A stretch of DNA of 64,000 nucleotides. Source: Galaxea fascicularis (lineage: Eukaryota; Cnidaria; Anthozoa; Scleractinia; Euphylliidae). The notes under the pieces are model-generated. The model was not told where the DNA came from, made no database searches, and saw only the letters and a list, made by a program, of their open reading frames with translations. The stretch lies in NCBI GenBank assembly GCA_948470475.1, contig OX419346.1, forward strand, positions 21,116,917 through 21,180,916. Reading direction: 5' to 3'. The position numbers and the translations under genes are program-made. The stretch's first letter is position 1; the number at the start of each line of letters is the position of its first letter. This document shows, one piece after another, positions 62,401 through 64,000 of the stretch.

Positions 62401-63902
62401 TAACTCTTCCTCTGGTCTTTCCAGATAAATTTTTTAGTTGTTTTCAAAAAGCATTATTCATTTCACTCACGCTTATCGAATGGGAGATCATTAACACCAA
62501 CTCTGCTACTCGCCCAGTTGGCTGTCTATCCTCTCATTCTCAACTGGCGCTCTTAGAATTACGGTTAAAAATTTCACTTTAAAGAGTTGACGACACTCAT
62601 CCGCTATTTCCTAAACAACAGGATTGTGGTGGAGACGGTCAGTGTTTAAGAGGCTAGTGTTAACTGAGGCTAGGTTCTAGCATATCCGCCCTTCAATATG
62701 CAGCCTATCTTGAAATGGGTAAAAGGTGTCGAAAATATATATGTTCTATACTAATAATGGCTGCTTGTAATATAAAAAATGCGTGAAAGCTCTCTTTAAA
62801 TCGGAGTGTCATGATCCAATACCTCTTCACCAGTCCCTGGGAGCTGATAGTCATTGAGCCTGACTTTTACATTATTACCGCTGGCTGATCTTGCAAACAG
62901 TCGATACCAGGCCACCTAAAAAGAAACATTAAATTATGATATTCTACTTGGACTGGAACCTGAACAGAGAAGAACTGTAATAAAAAGAAAGCAAAGATTG
63001 CAGAGTAACAAACACTGAAGTGTGAGGAGGAAGAGTTTACAACAGAAAGTAACCTACAAAGAAATGAATGAATCCTAGTCTCTCTAACACATGGGATAAG
63101 GTTTGGTTAAATACAAGTCAGCTTCAACTCCTCAGAAGCTCAACTTACAGGAAAGTTTCCCTAGCTCACACATTTCCATTTATCGCAGTTGTTTAAGTAA
63201 CCACAATTTCAGTAAACAATGTATTGGGCCAACCTTTTCTCCACTTTTGGGTTTGAAAGGCGCAGCTTTGAACACCAGAACCGATGAGCTGCGATAAATC
63301 AGGAGAGGGGCAGGGGGGACATCTGAGGGAGCAACATCATCACTGCCTGTCTGTCTGTTCCAGCCGCACAGCTTCCGTTCTTGCTGTTGACACTTAATAA
63401 TCAACTCCTGGCTCTCCTGCAGTGATACCAATGCGTGACACAAAATGAGATCGCGTGACAAAAACAAAGCGTGACACAAACCCCCGATTGCGTTATGCAA
63501 AAGCAAAGAATTGTGGCGCAAAAATCCAGACTGTGTCACTCGAGAACAAGATTGCACGACATCACTACACACTTGGGTGACAAGTTTGAAATGATATGCA
63601 CCCGAGAGCACGAATGCGCGTTAGAAAAGCAAAATTGTGTTATGAGAAAGCAAAGATGGTTGAGACAAAAGCAAGACTCACTCTTTGGCTTACAGAAAGT
63701 GTGACACTACTTATGTGACATAGTATACCTGAAGCAATTGTGCCTGCCGTTCCGTTCCTACGTGACTCTGTGATGTGACAGCCTGCCCAGCCATGTGCAT
63801 TAGCAGCAGTGCTTTGGACAATGGGTTCCTGTTGCTGAGCGTCTGAAGTGTGTTTTCTGCTTCATTAAACTGCAGTGAACCGGCAGTGGGTTTTATCTTA
63901 TC
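22833..63902 (-). CDS. CFAP54: CFAP54-like axonemal central-apparatus protein, 43+ exons, 5' end outside window
   Basis: Spliced minus-strand gene. Coding exons run from 63,902 down to a TAA stop at 22,833 and total about 7.5 kb (about 2,500 codons). All exons have AG/GT borders and every phase matches except at 57,337/56,703. The protein is long, helical and TPR-like, rich in Leu/Ala pairs, with charged linkers in the exons at 57,807, 53,811, 41,258 and 26,047. Known for the family: CFAP54 is about 3,100 residues in vertebrates and acts with CFAP46, CFAP74 and CFAP221 in the C1d projection of motile cilia; loss impairs ciliary beating. Inference: motifs such as FYVRGLKADEKY, EGRLFCDCL, QCYGLLAPLI, RTRFLGFYVQVLAKAL and LTDLGMFSEAI fit CFAP54 as I remember it. 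If so, roughly 600 N-terminal residues lie to the right of 64,000. CFAP46 is the main alternative. No promoter is in view. Confidence 0.62.
22962..24195. other. Last intron, with two G-quadruplex-like tracts
   Basis: About 1.2 kb. G-runs at 23,112-23,142 (GGGGGCGGGGTGGGGGTGGG) and 23,951-23,973 (GGGAGGGTGGGTGGGTGGGG). Short ORFs in both strands across these tracts have no support. Confidence 0.7.
24196..24413 (-). CDS. CFAP54: Exon E42 of CFAP54-like gene
   Basis: Two bases finish Ala, then RTSRQETIQLAVPGNVEQKS to LLQLDKAIPLE, phase 0 end. Acceptor TTTTTCCATAG, donor GTGGGT. Contains QARKKKSMGIRALSGKQRKD. Confidence 0.83.
25037..25366 (-). CDS. CFAP54: Exon E41 of CFAP54-like gene
   Basis: Two bases finish Asp, then FVDRSIRAGDFEVCIQWFQP to AAVGTTEQIK plus one base. 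Acceptor CTTTGTAAG, donor GTGAGT. Contains LEDPQWNQAQQSTLFLLYAL. The frame stays open 54 codons past the donor (see findings). Confidence 0.85.
25763..25953. mobile_element. MITE, 191 bp, about 27-bp inverted ends
   Basis: TAAAGGGAACCTCGACTCCT and its near-perfect reverse complement at the right end, extending to GTTGTAAGAGT. The left end is preceded by TA, consistent with a TA-type target site. In the E40-E41 intron. Confidence 0.8.
26047..26858 (-). CDS. CFAP54: Exon E40 of CFAP54-like gene (largest exon, 812 nt)
   Basis: Starts LMKQAYLEMAFVLINNANKL. A Lys/Glu/Arg-rich coiled-coil-like linker follows (SKKGSAKEKDRKEKESREKN), then AWAAVRAAGVVSSAQYKIGI and KLSEKAASSVPGFALFDLLG, ending SGDTSERI plus one base. 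Acceptor TTGCCTGCCAG, donor GTAAGA. The basic-acidic insert followed by a conserved helical block fits the C-terminal third of CFAP54 as remembered. Two plus-strand ORFs here are shadows. Confidence 0.88.
27294..27402 (-). CDS. CFAP54: Exon E39 of CFAP54-like gene
   Basis: Two bases finish Gly, then QIQRQMLQAGQLSPAVVVST to CTFISDHDL plus two bases. Acceptor GTACACAG, donor GTGAGA. An inner acceptor (AGACAG|ATG) exists but is out of phase with E38. Confidence 0.78.
27662..27687 (+). repeat. Poly-G run in intron
   Basis: A run of about 17 G preceded by GAGGGAG. Simple sequence, possibly quadruplex-forming or an assembly-sensitive site. Confidence 0.85.
27805..28069 (-). CDS. CFAP54: Exon E38 of CFAP54-like gene
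   Basis: LAELGSDVNLVEFCPVMPLH to PVEALLLSTL plus one base. Acceptor TCTAATTAG (next AG, four bases on, is out of phase), donor GTAGGG. Contains WQTAVKELELGLQLARSAAC. Confidence 0.8.
28397..28552 (-). CDS. CFAP54: Exon E37 of CFAP54-like gene
   Basis: 52 codons, phase 0/0, SPVLSFSGKLLLVTSIIQHA to YKQAMSYLLDQ. Acceptor TTGGAGCAG was chosen because it keeps frame with E36; the stronger-looking TCTTTCTCAG 22 nt inside would break it. Donor GTGCGT. A longer open frame (REAAVSYVNH) is a shadow. Confidence 0.7.
29049..29303. mobile_element. hAT-like MITE, 255 bp
   Basis: Ends CAGGGTTGCCAC and GTGGCACCCCTG form 12-bp inverted repeats with one mismatch; CAGGG...CCCTG ends are typical of hAT elements. 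The interior has repeated TTCCCTGAC words. No clean 8-bp target duplication seen. Confidence 0.65.
29370..29488 (-). CDS. CFAP54: Exon E36 of CFAP54-like gene
   Basis: Two bases finish Gly, then LDEAEAFGDVELMAEFSLLS to GTNLLETLE, phase 0 end. Acceptor ATATTTTCAG, donor GTAAAC. Confidence 0.82.
29575..29860. repeat. 106-bp repeat family, about three degraded copies
   Basis: Copies of CAGTAGCTTTCATTTGAATGG, CCACCTTGTACAGCATAATA and AGGAAAGTACTTCTC. Related to the tandem block at 50,395-50,975. In the E35-E36 intron. Confidence 0.85.
30010..30248 (-). CDS. CFAP54: Exon E35 of CFAP54-like gene
   Basis: AQSLQSSQVRSAHSSVSGWG to SIGSCLHHCQQ plus one base. Acceptor TTTTTCTAG, donor GTAACT. Middle LDARLWLTCRLALARGLLEE is helical. 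No start-like codon opens this frame. Confidence 0.8.
30431..30599 (-). CDS. CFAP54: Exon E34 of CFAP54-like gene
   Basis: VSLSSVDLEQVCLSRLELAE to NELDLEK plus two bases of Arg. Acceptor ATTATAG, donor GTAAGC. Contains SGNIVYACMRSLEDAAILN. Confidence 0.8.
30921..31011 (-). CDS. CFAP54: Exon E33 of CFAP54-like gene
   Basis: GLLLATAELILTNLCESLTD to DQVSLDDE plus one base. Acceptor TTCGACAG, donor GTAAGA. First exon after the 9.4-kb array-bearing intron; in frame with E32. Confidence 0.8.
31294..40395. repeat. Tandem satellite array B (about 178-bp unit, about 51 copies) inside an intron
   Basis: Units begin CTAGAAATCATCTGSAAATG and carry TTCCAAGAACTCCGTAAAAC, TTATTTGAGCTGTGTGCAAG, TTGAAATTTTGACCAAAACC, GGGGGGACCACATGG and GAATTTGGCTTAAACTTTGC. 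Consecutive starts 31,481, 31,659 and 31,837 give 178 bp; one-base loss in GTAAAACATG versus GTAAACATG gives 177. No similarity to array A. No ORF. The array occupies about 97% of the intron between E32 and E33 and ends about 28 nt from the E32 donor. Confidence 0.97.
33560..39060. repeat. Large duplication within array B (about 3.02-kb period)
   Basis: Rare variants recur about 3,020 bp apart: CGAAGCTAGAAATC at 33,780/36,801, GCAACATTTTAGC at 34,033/37,053, CATGAATTTGAGTC at 34,616/37,637, and TTTATAAAAGCAAC at 34,838/37,859. After 35,330 the spacing drops to about 2,480 (CTATATTAAAAAACG at 36,257/38,737). Three units therefore differ between the copies; copy A shows a 529-bp internal repeat at 34,838/35,371. 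Confidence 0.85.
40424..40509 (-). CDS. CFAP54: Exon E32 of CFAP54-like gene
   Basis: Two bases finish Val, then DVVSVKSSQVTQRKDLIDAA to ATPELIK, phase 0 end. Acceptor TTTTTTCCAG, donor GTAAGAATAAGAATAAG. The intron that follows is 9.4 kb and almost wholly satellite array B. Confidence 0.82.
40510..41257. other. Intron, nothing recognised
   Basis: Unique sequence. GGCCGCCATCTTGG at about 41,130 resembles a YY1-type motif, as often occurs in cnidarian repeats. The short plus ORF 40,472-40,726 overlaps E32 in antisense. Confidence 0.4.
41258..41376 (-). CDS. CFAP54: Exon E31 of CFAP54-like gene
   Basis: One base plus LTRYLEAKEEEEAMAESTVQ to SKRKISC plus one base. Acceptor TTTATTCAG. Donor GTCAGT (weak) was chosen by phase; the stronger GTGAGA three bases later breaks frame. 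Charged linker. Confidence 0.68.
41440..41515 (-). repeat. Single inverted copy of the 106-bp repeat family
   Basis: ACCATTCAAATGAAAGCTAC, AGAAGTACT and TTTATTATGCTGTACAAAGT are the reverse complement of the units at 29,575-29,860 and 50,395-50,975. In the E30-E31 intron. Confidence 0.85.
41589..41740 (-). CDS. CFAP54: Exon E30 of CFAP54-like gene
   Basis: Phase 0 start, VLNYLTEHRLQPSLSVLYGP to VYAIPADCHQ plus two bases. Acceptor ATTGTCTAG, donor GTATGT. Contains HLTGQLTIAHAHLMIAIAS. No Met near the start, so missed by simple ORF calling. Confidence 0.82.
41798..41925 (+). repeat. C/G-run repeat element, copy 1
   Basis: Starts GTGTGGTTCCAGAAAATATC, then a C-run, CACGGAAGA, GGAAATTCCGAGGG and further G-runs. 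Partner of the inverted copy at 42,646-42,778 in the same intron. ORFs across these copies (MDIFWNHT, TPPLRNFQ) are artefacts. Confidence 0.8.
42646..42778 (-). repeat. C/G-run repeat element, copy 2 (inverted relative to copy 1)
   Basis: Contains TGGAAATTCCGGAGGGGAG, several G-runs, CTTCCGTGGGGGG and GTATGGATATTTTCTGGAAC. The last block is the reverse complement of the start of the copy at 41,798, so the two face each other across about 0.7 kb. Confidence 0.8.
42799..42869. repeat. Short palindromic element (71 bp)
   Basis: CAATCTCGTTCCCAG at 42,799 and its reverse complement CTGGGAACGAGATTG ending at 42,869. Very small MITE-like hairpin, 20 nt beyond another repeat. Confidence 0.65.
43218..43274 (-). 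CDS. CFAP54: Exon E29 of CFAP54-like gene
   Basis: 19 codons, TPPPVFNNKESLLYPGNLA, phase 0/0. Acceptor TTTGCAG, donor GTAAGT. Confidence 0.8.
43603..43766. repeat. (TGAT/TGAC)n tetranucleotide microsatellite
   Basis: About 160 bp of TGAT and TGAC blocks beginning about 10 nt from the 5' splice site of the intron after E28. Its minus-strand translation gives the Gln/Ser repeat (INQS/VSQS) that extends the exon's open frame artificially. Confidence 0.95.
43777..43899 (-). CDS. CFAP54: Exon E28 of CFAP54-like gene
   Basis: 41 codons, VRVLTDLGMFSEAIRVLMGL to LRTVDSKT, phase 0/0. Acceptor TTTTTTGCAG, donor GTAACA. LTDLGMFSEAI...LLLGEKLP is a strong TPR-like hairpin typical of the family. Confidence 0.85.
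44249..44335 (-). CDS. CFAP54: Exon E27 of CFAP54-like gene
   Basis: 29 codons, VLPLITLNLYFTTHVSRDLQ to VDIRILK, phase 0/0. Acceptor CCTGCTAG, donor GTAAGC. Confidence 0.8.
44415..44472. repeat. Degenerate GATT/GATA/GACA tetranucleotide tract
   Basis: ATTGATTGATTGATGGACAG, then GATAGATAGACGGATGGATAG, in the E26-E27 intron. Confidence 0.8.
44648..44848 (-). CDS. CFAP54: Exon E26 of CFAP54-like gene
   Basis: 67 codons, phase 0/0, ALFCSSLPHPTADKDYALYE to ITEELARGRYLIT. Contains CEVAELIPGIDLLSEAFRSN. Acceptor TTCTTACAG, donor GTAATG. Confidence 0.83.
44849..45410. other. Intron, nothing recognised
   Basis: The minus ORF at 45,042-45,305 has no fitting splice context and reads as non-coding. 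No repeat seen. Confidence 0.45.
45411..45477 (-). CDS. CFAP54: Exon E25 of CFAP54-like gene
   Basis: One base plus YIHTSNLGLRLECCLLSATF to FFK, phase 0 end. Acceptor CCCTGTGAAG preceded by a pyrimidine tract, donor GTGAGG. Only 22 codons, placed by phase on both sides. Confidence 0.75.
45478..46127. other. Intron, nothing recognised
   Basis: Unique AT-rich sequence. GGGGCAGTG occurs twice at about 46,031-46,048. No ORF or repeat of note. Confidence 0.5.
46128..46310 (-). CDS. CFAP54: Exon E24 of CFAP54-like gene
   Basis: One base plus AAYKWWAESLDTILNTNDSL to LLGGVLAADIA plus two bases of Gln. Donor CA|GTAAGT, acceptor CAACACAG. Without splicing the next codon is TAA. Confidence 0.82.
46651..46738 (-). 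CDS. CFAP54: Exon E23 of CFAP54-like gene
   Basis: MLQFRKQKSLAAQAMHELGN, then VMFHSGNI plus two bases of Arg. Acceptor CTTCACAG, donor GTTTGT. The helix pair with E24 (AAYKWWAESLDTI) is TPR-like. Confidence 0.82.
47085..47273 (-). CDS. CFAP54: Exon E22 of CFAP54-like gene
   Basis: Two bases finish Gly, then FSARLHRGSSRVGFLPSQVK to VVASYDKTI plus one base. Acceptor CTAAATAG, donor GTAAGA. Confidence 0.8.
47360..47416. repeat. (ATC)n trinucleotide microsatellite
   Basis: About 19 ATC/GTC triplets with few interruptions, in the E21-E22 intron. It produces a Ser-rich plus-strand shadow ORF. Confidence 0.9.
47577..47950 (-). CDS. CFAP54: Exon E21 of CFAP54-like gene
   Basis: 124 codons plus edge bases. 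Starts SRYAETLLPLLIVSQRKLHE; contains GPAEYMPIEPAVHIDPEGHN; ends QLLLCYLAGQQE plus one base. Acceptor ATTTTTAG, donor GTGAGA. The IDPEGHNVYSGSEGALRLVS segment looks like a beta-rich insert between helical repeats. Confidence 0.82.
48539..48774 (-). CDS. CFAP54: Exon E20 of CFAP54-like gene
   Basis: Phase 0 start, RDKLKEGDLVINEQQGIMGG to SIILRFNALT plus two bases. Acceptor TCTCTCTCCAG, donor GTAAGA. Middle LFEIPLDNSSAADTRWIKRF, then FILYAIEMLFYERKWER. Confidence 0.82.
48885..49513 (-). pseudogene. 5'-truncated LINE fragment (CR1/jockey-like reverse transcriptase C-terminus)
   Basis: Minus-strand frame 49,514-49,199 reads CSAIWHNCNESDMQKLERLN to VNGMLPGYIGDLFVVRDNV. This is typical of the region after the RT thumb in cnidarian non-LTR elements. 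A one-base shift then continues ISAKMWNSLPDELRSM, the usual WNSLP end. The 3' side ends in a TACC-rich tail (48,885-48,915). Frameshifted and lacking the RT core, so inactive. Confidence 0.75.
49909..50169 (-). CDS. CFAP54: Exon E19 of CFAP54-like gene
   Basis: 87 codons, phase 0/0, VLTYRGKFWTMLQNACRSLW to QVKAETEQYKR. Acceptor TTTCTTCTCAAG, donor GTGAGA. Contains ALWQKFYFAADRLLDMMVE. An alternative acceptor 21 nt further in (GTAAG|TTC) is also in frame. Confidence 0.75.
50395..50975. repeat. 106-bp tandem repeat, about 5.5 copies
   Basis: Units carry GTAGCTTTCATTTGAATGGT, GGATTTCATCCACAGACTC, CACCTTGTACAGCATAATAA and CAGGAAAGTACTGCTCA. Successive starts at about 50,631, 50,737 and 50,843 are 106 bp apart. 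The left copies are more decayed. Same family at 29,575-29,860 and, inverted, at 41,440-41,515. In the E18-E19 intron. Confidence 0.9.
51026..51137 (-). CDS. CFAP54: Exon E18 of CFAP54-like gene
   Basis: One base plus SVSRVTGITASEKEGPSFSR to FFLMSALEHLSRAI, ending phase 0. Donor GTACGT chosen over the adjacent GTGTTT because only it joins E19 (VLTYRGKF) in frame. Confidence 0.72.
51138..52077. other. Intron with A-rich runs, no feature recognised
   Basis: AT-rich. The phrases GGTNGTTANTAAAAAAG and TTTCCNTNATTA recur loosely between 51,230 and 51,620, suggesting a very decayed tandem repeat of about 60 bp. GAATTCAGTTC and GAATTCGATC words occur near 51,810-51,880. Confidence 0.4.
52078..52287 (-). 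CDS. CFAP54: Exon E17 of CFAP54-like gene
   Basis: One base plus PSFMDPDWFGYATSGTLIVS, then WAGSSGRASPEPPMGFSGS to GSQGEGV plus two bases. Acceptor CGTTTAG, donor GTGAGT. The second half is Gly/Ser/Pro-rich. Confidence 0.78.
52743..52846 (-). CDS. CFAP54: Exon E16 of CFAP54-like gene
   Basis: MGILLAGANFDLFLDKIESI to DTENPLY plus two bases of Arg. Acceptor CTTTTAG, donor GTTTGT. Confidence 0.78.
52924..53028 (-). CDS. CFAP54: Exon E15 of CFAP54-like gene
   Basis: 35 codons, AFERLQSVLPEYWRSSQRRK to EELPWRAQ, phase 0/0. Acceptor CTTTTAAG, donor GTATCA. Confidence 0.78.
53418..53465 (-). CDS. CFAP54: Exon E14 of CFAP54-like gene
   Basis: 16 codons, ARRLKGRTAEEIDIFN, phase 0/0. Acceptor TTGATAG, donor GTGAGT. 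Too short for ORF callers. Confidence 0.75.
53811..53969 (-). CDS. CFAP54: Exon E13 of CFAP54-like gene (charged linker)
   Basis: 53 codons, phase 0/0: PPTKSQHKSRREETGKDEDK to PPPSQKKSVLPSTVSRK. The frame is fixed by both neighbours. An overlapping longer open frame (SLPQKVSTNLAGKR) is a shadow. Likely a disordered, basic-acidic linker. Confidence 0.75.
54313..54512. mobile_element. MITE, 200 bp, about 50-bp terminal inverted repeats
   Basis: Left end AATAGACCTTTTTAGCTTGT, continuing through TTTTGTTTTCCCA and GTAGACCACGTGAT, matches the right end in reverse complement with about three mismatches. No room for a transposase, so non-autonomous. In the E12-E13 intron. Confidence 0.85.
54584..54701 (-). 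CDS. CFAP54: Exon E12 of CFAP54-like gene
   Basis: RNEMLLASKPTIVRQAAAAA to ATAIVEFSK, ending phase 0. Acceptor GGTTGCAG, donor GTAAGG. The five-Ala run sits at a NotI-like GCGGCCGC. Confidence 0.8.
55058..55184 (-). CDS. CFAP54: Exon E11 of CFAP54-like gene
   Basis: Two bases finish a Met codon, then LKFKRRTRFLGFYVQVLAKA, then LQEGLIETALEWNNDTMGW, ending two bases into Arg. Acceptor ATTTACAG, donor GTATAC. A distinctive conserved-looking block. Confidence 0.82.
55185..56040. other. Intron sequence upstream of E11, no clear gene
   Basis: Unique sequence apart from three GTTAGCGA copies at 55,723-55,762. The minus ORFs at 55,222-55,591 and 55,779-55,994 have no fitting splice borders or recognisable protein. 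Confidence 0.5.
56041..56406. mobile_element. MITE-like element, 366 bp, nested inverted repeats
   Basis: The outer ends TTAGTCTGAGTATCAGGC and the reverse complement of GCCTGATACCCAGGCTAA pair over about 18 bp. An inner pair, GCCTGACACAAAGC and GCTGTTTGTGTCAGGC, also matches. No coding potential. In the E10-E11 intron. Confidence 0.65.
56622..56703 (-). CDS. CFAP54: Exon E10 of CFAP54-like gene
   Basis: Reads VVMQNLPLTAHKTLHHKRHS, then LLLFLTN, plus one base. Acceptor GGTATCTAG, donor CA|GTAAGA. The frame is set by the join to E11 (ATG-LKFKRR). The alternative frame GDAESTSDRSQ would fit E9 but meets TAA before the donor. Confidence 0.65.
56822..56886 (-). CDS. CFAP54: Candidate extra exon E9b (65 nt)
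   Basis: Open for 21 codons plus two bases (GLAGLQWKLLDIPGT and following). Bounded by acceptor GGTCTAG and donor AAT|GTAGTT. It is the only segment found between E9 and E10 that converts phase 1 to phase 0, but the donor is weak and the peptide is unfamiliar. Confidence 0.33.
56980..57300. repeat. Degenerate CATAGT/CATGGT hexanucleotide microsatellite and low-complexity intron
   Basis: Imperfect hexamers (GGCACA, GTCATA, GTCATG) at about 56,984-57,100 and again at 57,278-57,310, within the E9-E10 intron. They are interrupted by AT-rich sequence with AAGTAGCCGA twice. Confidence 0.6.
57337..57435 (-). CDS. CFAP54: Exon E9 of CFAP54-like gene
   Basis: Two bases complete Ala, then LTRDDEELAGSEDPSVLY to PAQQAYKE plus one base. 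Acceptor TTCTTTCTAG, donor GTACCT. It ends in phase 1 while E10 begins in phase 0, so a short exon between them (56,822-56,886) or a one-base error is needed. Confidence 0.7.
57807..58122 (-). CDS. CFAP54: Exon E8 of CFAP54-like gene
   Basis: 105 codons plus one base. Begins MWNEQGVAGAIIELGKKML at acceptor ATATTACAG. This Met is internal, because the E7 junction is in phase. The centre is Ala-rich, then a basic Gly/Lys linker (KKKPGAAKKLKAGGGKGGLG), then a helix ALEAYILKLSQQ. Donor GTGAGG. Confidence 0.8.
58190..58450. repeat. Palindrome-rich dispersed repeat (TTGTTGGCCAACA family)
   Basis: Several overlapping inverted motifs (ATTGGCCAACAACGTTGGCC, CATTGTTGG, CCAACAATGATGGG). This resembles a MITE family, but the exact ends are not clear. 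Confidence 0.45.
58613..58684 (+). CDS. Possible first coding exon of an unknown plus-strand transcript
   Basis: ATG followed by 24 open codons (MSREGETSMKSD, then acidic) that end exactly at a strong donor, GAG|GTGAGA. Locally CpG-rich (about six CpG in 60 bp). No downstream plus-strand exon was identified and all nearby exons belong to the minus strand, so this may be chance. Function unknown. Confidence 0.22.
59552..59740 (-). CDS. CFAP54: Exon E7 of CFAP54-like gene
   Basis: 63 codons, phase 0/0, VSRLKECERLLLAIQVAGW to LLRCHAVLQE, with QAVVQCYGLLAPLIHQKIP inside. Acceptor TCTTATAG. The donor GTGCCT is weak, chosen because it keeps phase and joins QE to MWNEQG. Read-through would continue SLTRHRKSTSTS. 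Confidence 0.72.
59741..60481. other. Intron, no feature recognised
   Basis: AT-rich unique sequence. The plus-strand ORF at 60,298-60,549 overlaps the edge of E6 in antisense and is not supported. Confidence 0.5.
60482..60629 (-). CDS. CFAP54: Exon E6 of CFAP54-like gene
   Basis: One base completes Arg, then LDEDRLGEASPVLARLFLQ to LFCDCLCDNGPLYNGQ, ending phase 0. Donor GTGAGT, acceptor TTTGTTAG. Contains SIREGRLFCDCL. Confidence 0.8.
60807..61171. mobile_element. MITE-like element, about 365 bp, about 20-bp inverted ends
   Basis: Left end TTTAAAGGGGCACTGTCATG; right end reads as the reverse complement of CTTAAAGGGGCAGTGTTATG, so about 17 of 20 match. Two opposite ORFs of 65 and 102 codons lie inside and are not credible genes. 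Located in the E5-E6 intron. Confidence 0.7.
61285..61427 (-). CDS. CFAP54: Exon E5 of CFAP54-like gene
   Basis: Starts phase 0 with LSFSSGVLSVAKSAASILW, ends two bases into an Arg codon completed by E6. Acceptor TTCTTTTCAG, donor GTTTCT. Contains EPELSEENTNIQTASANM. Confidence 0.78.
61507..61682. mobile_element. MITE-like element, 176 bp, 14-bp terminal inverted repeats
   Basis: Starts GGCGCGGATCCAGG and ends in its exact reverse complement. The interior has a long G-run (about 61,633-61,644). It creates a spurious Pro/Phe-rich minus-strand ORF. No clean target-site duplication found; GATTC occurs near both ends but not flush. Lies in the intron between E4 and E5. Confidence 0.7.
61936..62121 (-). 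CDS. CFAP54: Exon E4 of CFAP54-like gene
   Basis: 62 codons, phase 0/0, IPATADILFYVRGLKADEKY to LMAWGYLAQ. Donor GTGGGG. The block FYVRGLKADEKY...AAYNEHGKLIGG...HPLPTLMAWG is the most CFAP54-like stretch in the window, judged from memory. Confidence 0.8.
62122..62822. other. Intron, unique sequence
   Basis: AT-rich intron. Near 62,213-62,270, TTAATAGAAATTAATATGAA and a later ATCTATTAATTCATA form a weak local inverted repeat. Nothing else seen. Confidence 0.5.
62823..62915 (-). CDS. CFAP54: Exon E3 of CFAP54-like gene
   Basis: 31 codons, phase 0/0, VAWYRLFARSASGNN to QLPGTGEE. Acceptor CTTTTTAG, donor GTATTG. Confidence 0.75.
63234..63416 (-). CDS. CFAP54: Exon E2 of CFAP54-like gene
   Basis: 61 codons, phase 0/0, from ESQELIIKCQQQERK to FKPKSGEK. 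Good acceptor (CACTGCAG). The donor GTTGGC is weak, but the join to VAWYRLF keeps frame. Confidence 0.75.
63417..63728. repeat. Intron with degenerate short minisatellite
   Basis: Between about 63,430 and 63,705 the motif GCGTGACA(A)n recurs in degraded forms of about 12-23 bp (GCGTGACACAAA, GCGTGACAAAAACAAA, GCGTTATGCAAAAGC, GTGGCGCAAAAATCC). The open plus-strand frame 63,471-63,704 is a by-product. Confidence 0.55.
63729..63902 (-). CDS. CFAP54: Exon E1 of CFAP54-like gene (first in window)
   Basis: 58 codons, phase 0 at both ends, from DKIKPTAGSLQFNEA to ERQAQLLQ. Acceptor CATTACAG, donor GTATAC. Includes NPLSKALLLMHMAGQAV, a helical TPR-like stretch. Earlier exons are beyond the right edge; the open frame running on to 63,995 is intron read-through. 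Confidence 0.8.
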
Positions 63903-64000
63903 CTGTAATGATATATAAAAAGCGTAACAGCAAATGAGATTTGTGTTTTCAGCAATAGTGTTTCTTGCTCCTGCAAACGACACTTTTTCCCACACTACAC

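Overview
This is eukaryotic, almost certainly metazoan, DNA at roughly 38-40% GC by eye. One very large multi-exon gene on the minus strand fills about 22.8-63.9 kb. Two long satellite-like tandem arrays, several MITE-like inverted-repeat elements and one decayed LINE fragment make up most of the rest. The intron sizes, the style of the MITEs and the CR1/jockey-like LINE suggest a cnidarian, perhaps a stony coral. That is inference, since no alignment could be run. No prokaryotic features, rRNA or tRNA were seen.

Layout. (1) 1-about 21,870: a tandem array that enters from the left edge, with about 96 units of two sizes, 252 bp and 162 bp. The 252-bp form equals the 162-bp form plus a 90-bp cassette that gives the unit 36-bp inverted arms. 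Higher-order repeats of 918 bp and 1,080 bp are visible. The last unit decays at about 21,737-21,870. (2) 21,871-22,832: unique 3' flank of the gene. (3) 22,833-63,902, minus strand: 43 coding exons placed by hand with GT-AG borders and matching phases, plus one candidate exon, giving about 2,500 codons. The 5' part of the gene lies beyond the right edge. The protein is long, helical and TPR-like, and reads as the axonemal central-apparatus protein CFAP54. (4) 31,294-40,395: a second, unrelated array of about 51 units of about 178 bp. It fills almost all of one 9.4-kb intron and stops just short of that intron's 5' splice site.

How the pieces relate. The gene is the only convincing protein-coding locus. 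Most single-frame ORFs of 60-140 codons in the right two thirds are exons of this gene with intronic tails, opposite-strand shadows of exons, or MITE interiors. Introns longer than 300 bp without their own entry showed only AT-rich unique sequence. Introns carry a 106-bp repeat family at three sites in both orientations, at least nine MITE-like or palindromic elements, a 5'-truncated LINE and several microsatellites.

Limits. The name CFAP54 rests on remembered family character (length, linker positions, motif style), not on a search. Exon borders come from splice signals and phase arithmetic. One junction (57,337 to 56,703) does not keep frame unless a short weak exon at 56,822-56,886 is included or a one-base indel is assumed.
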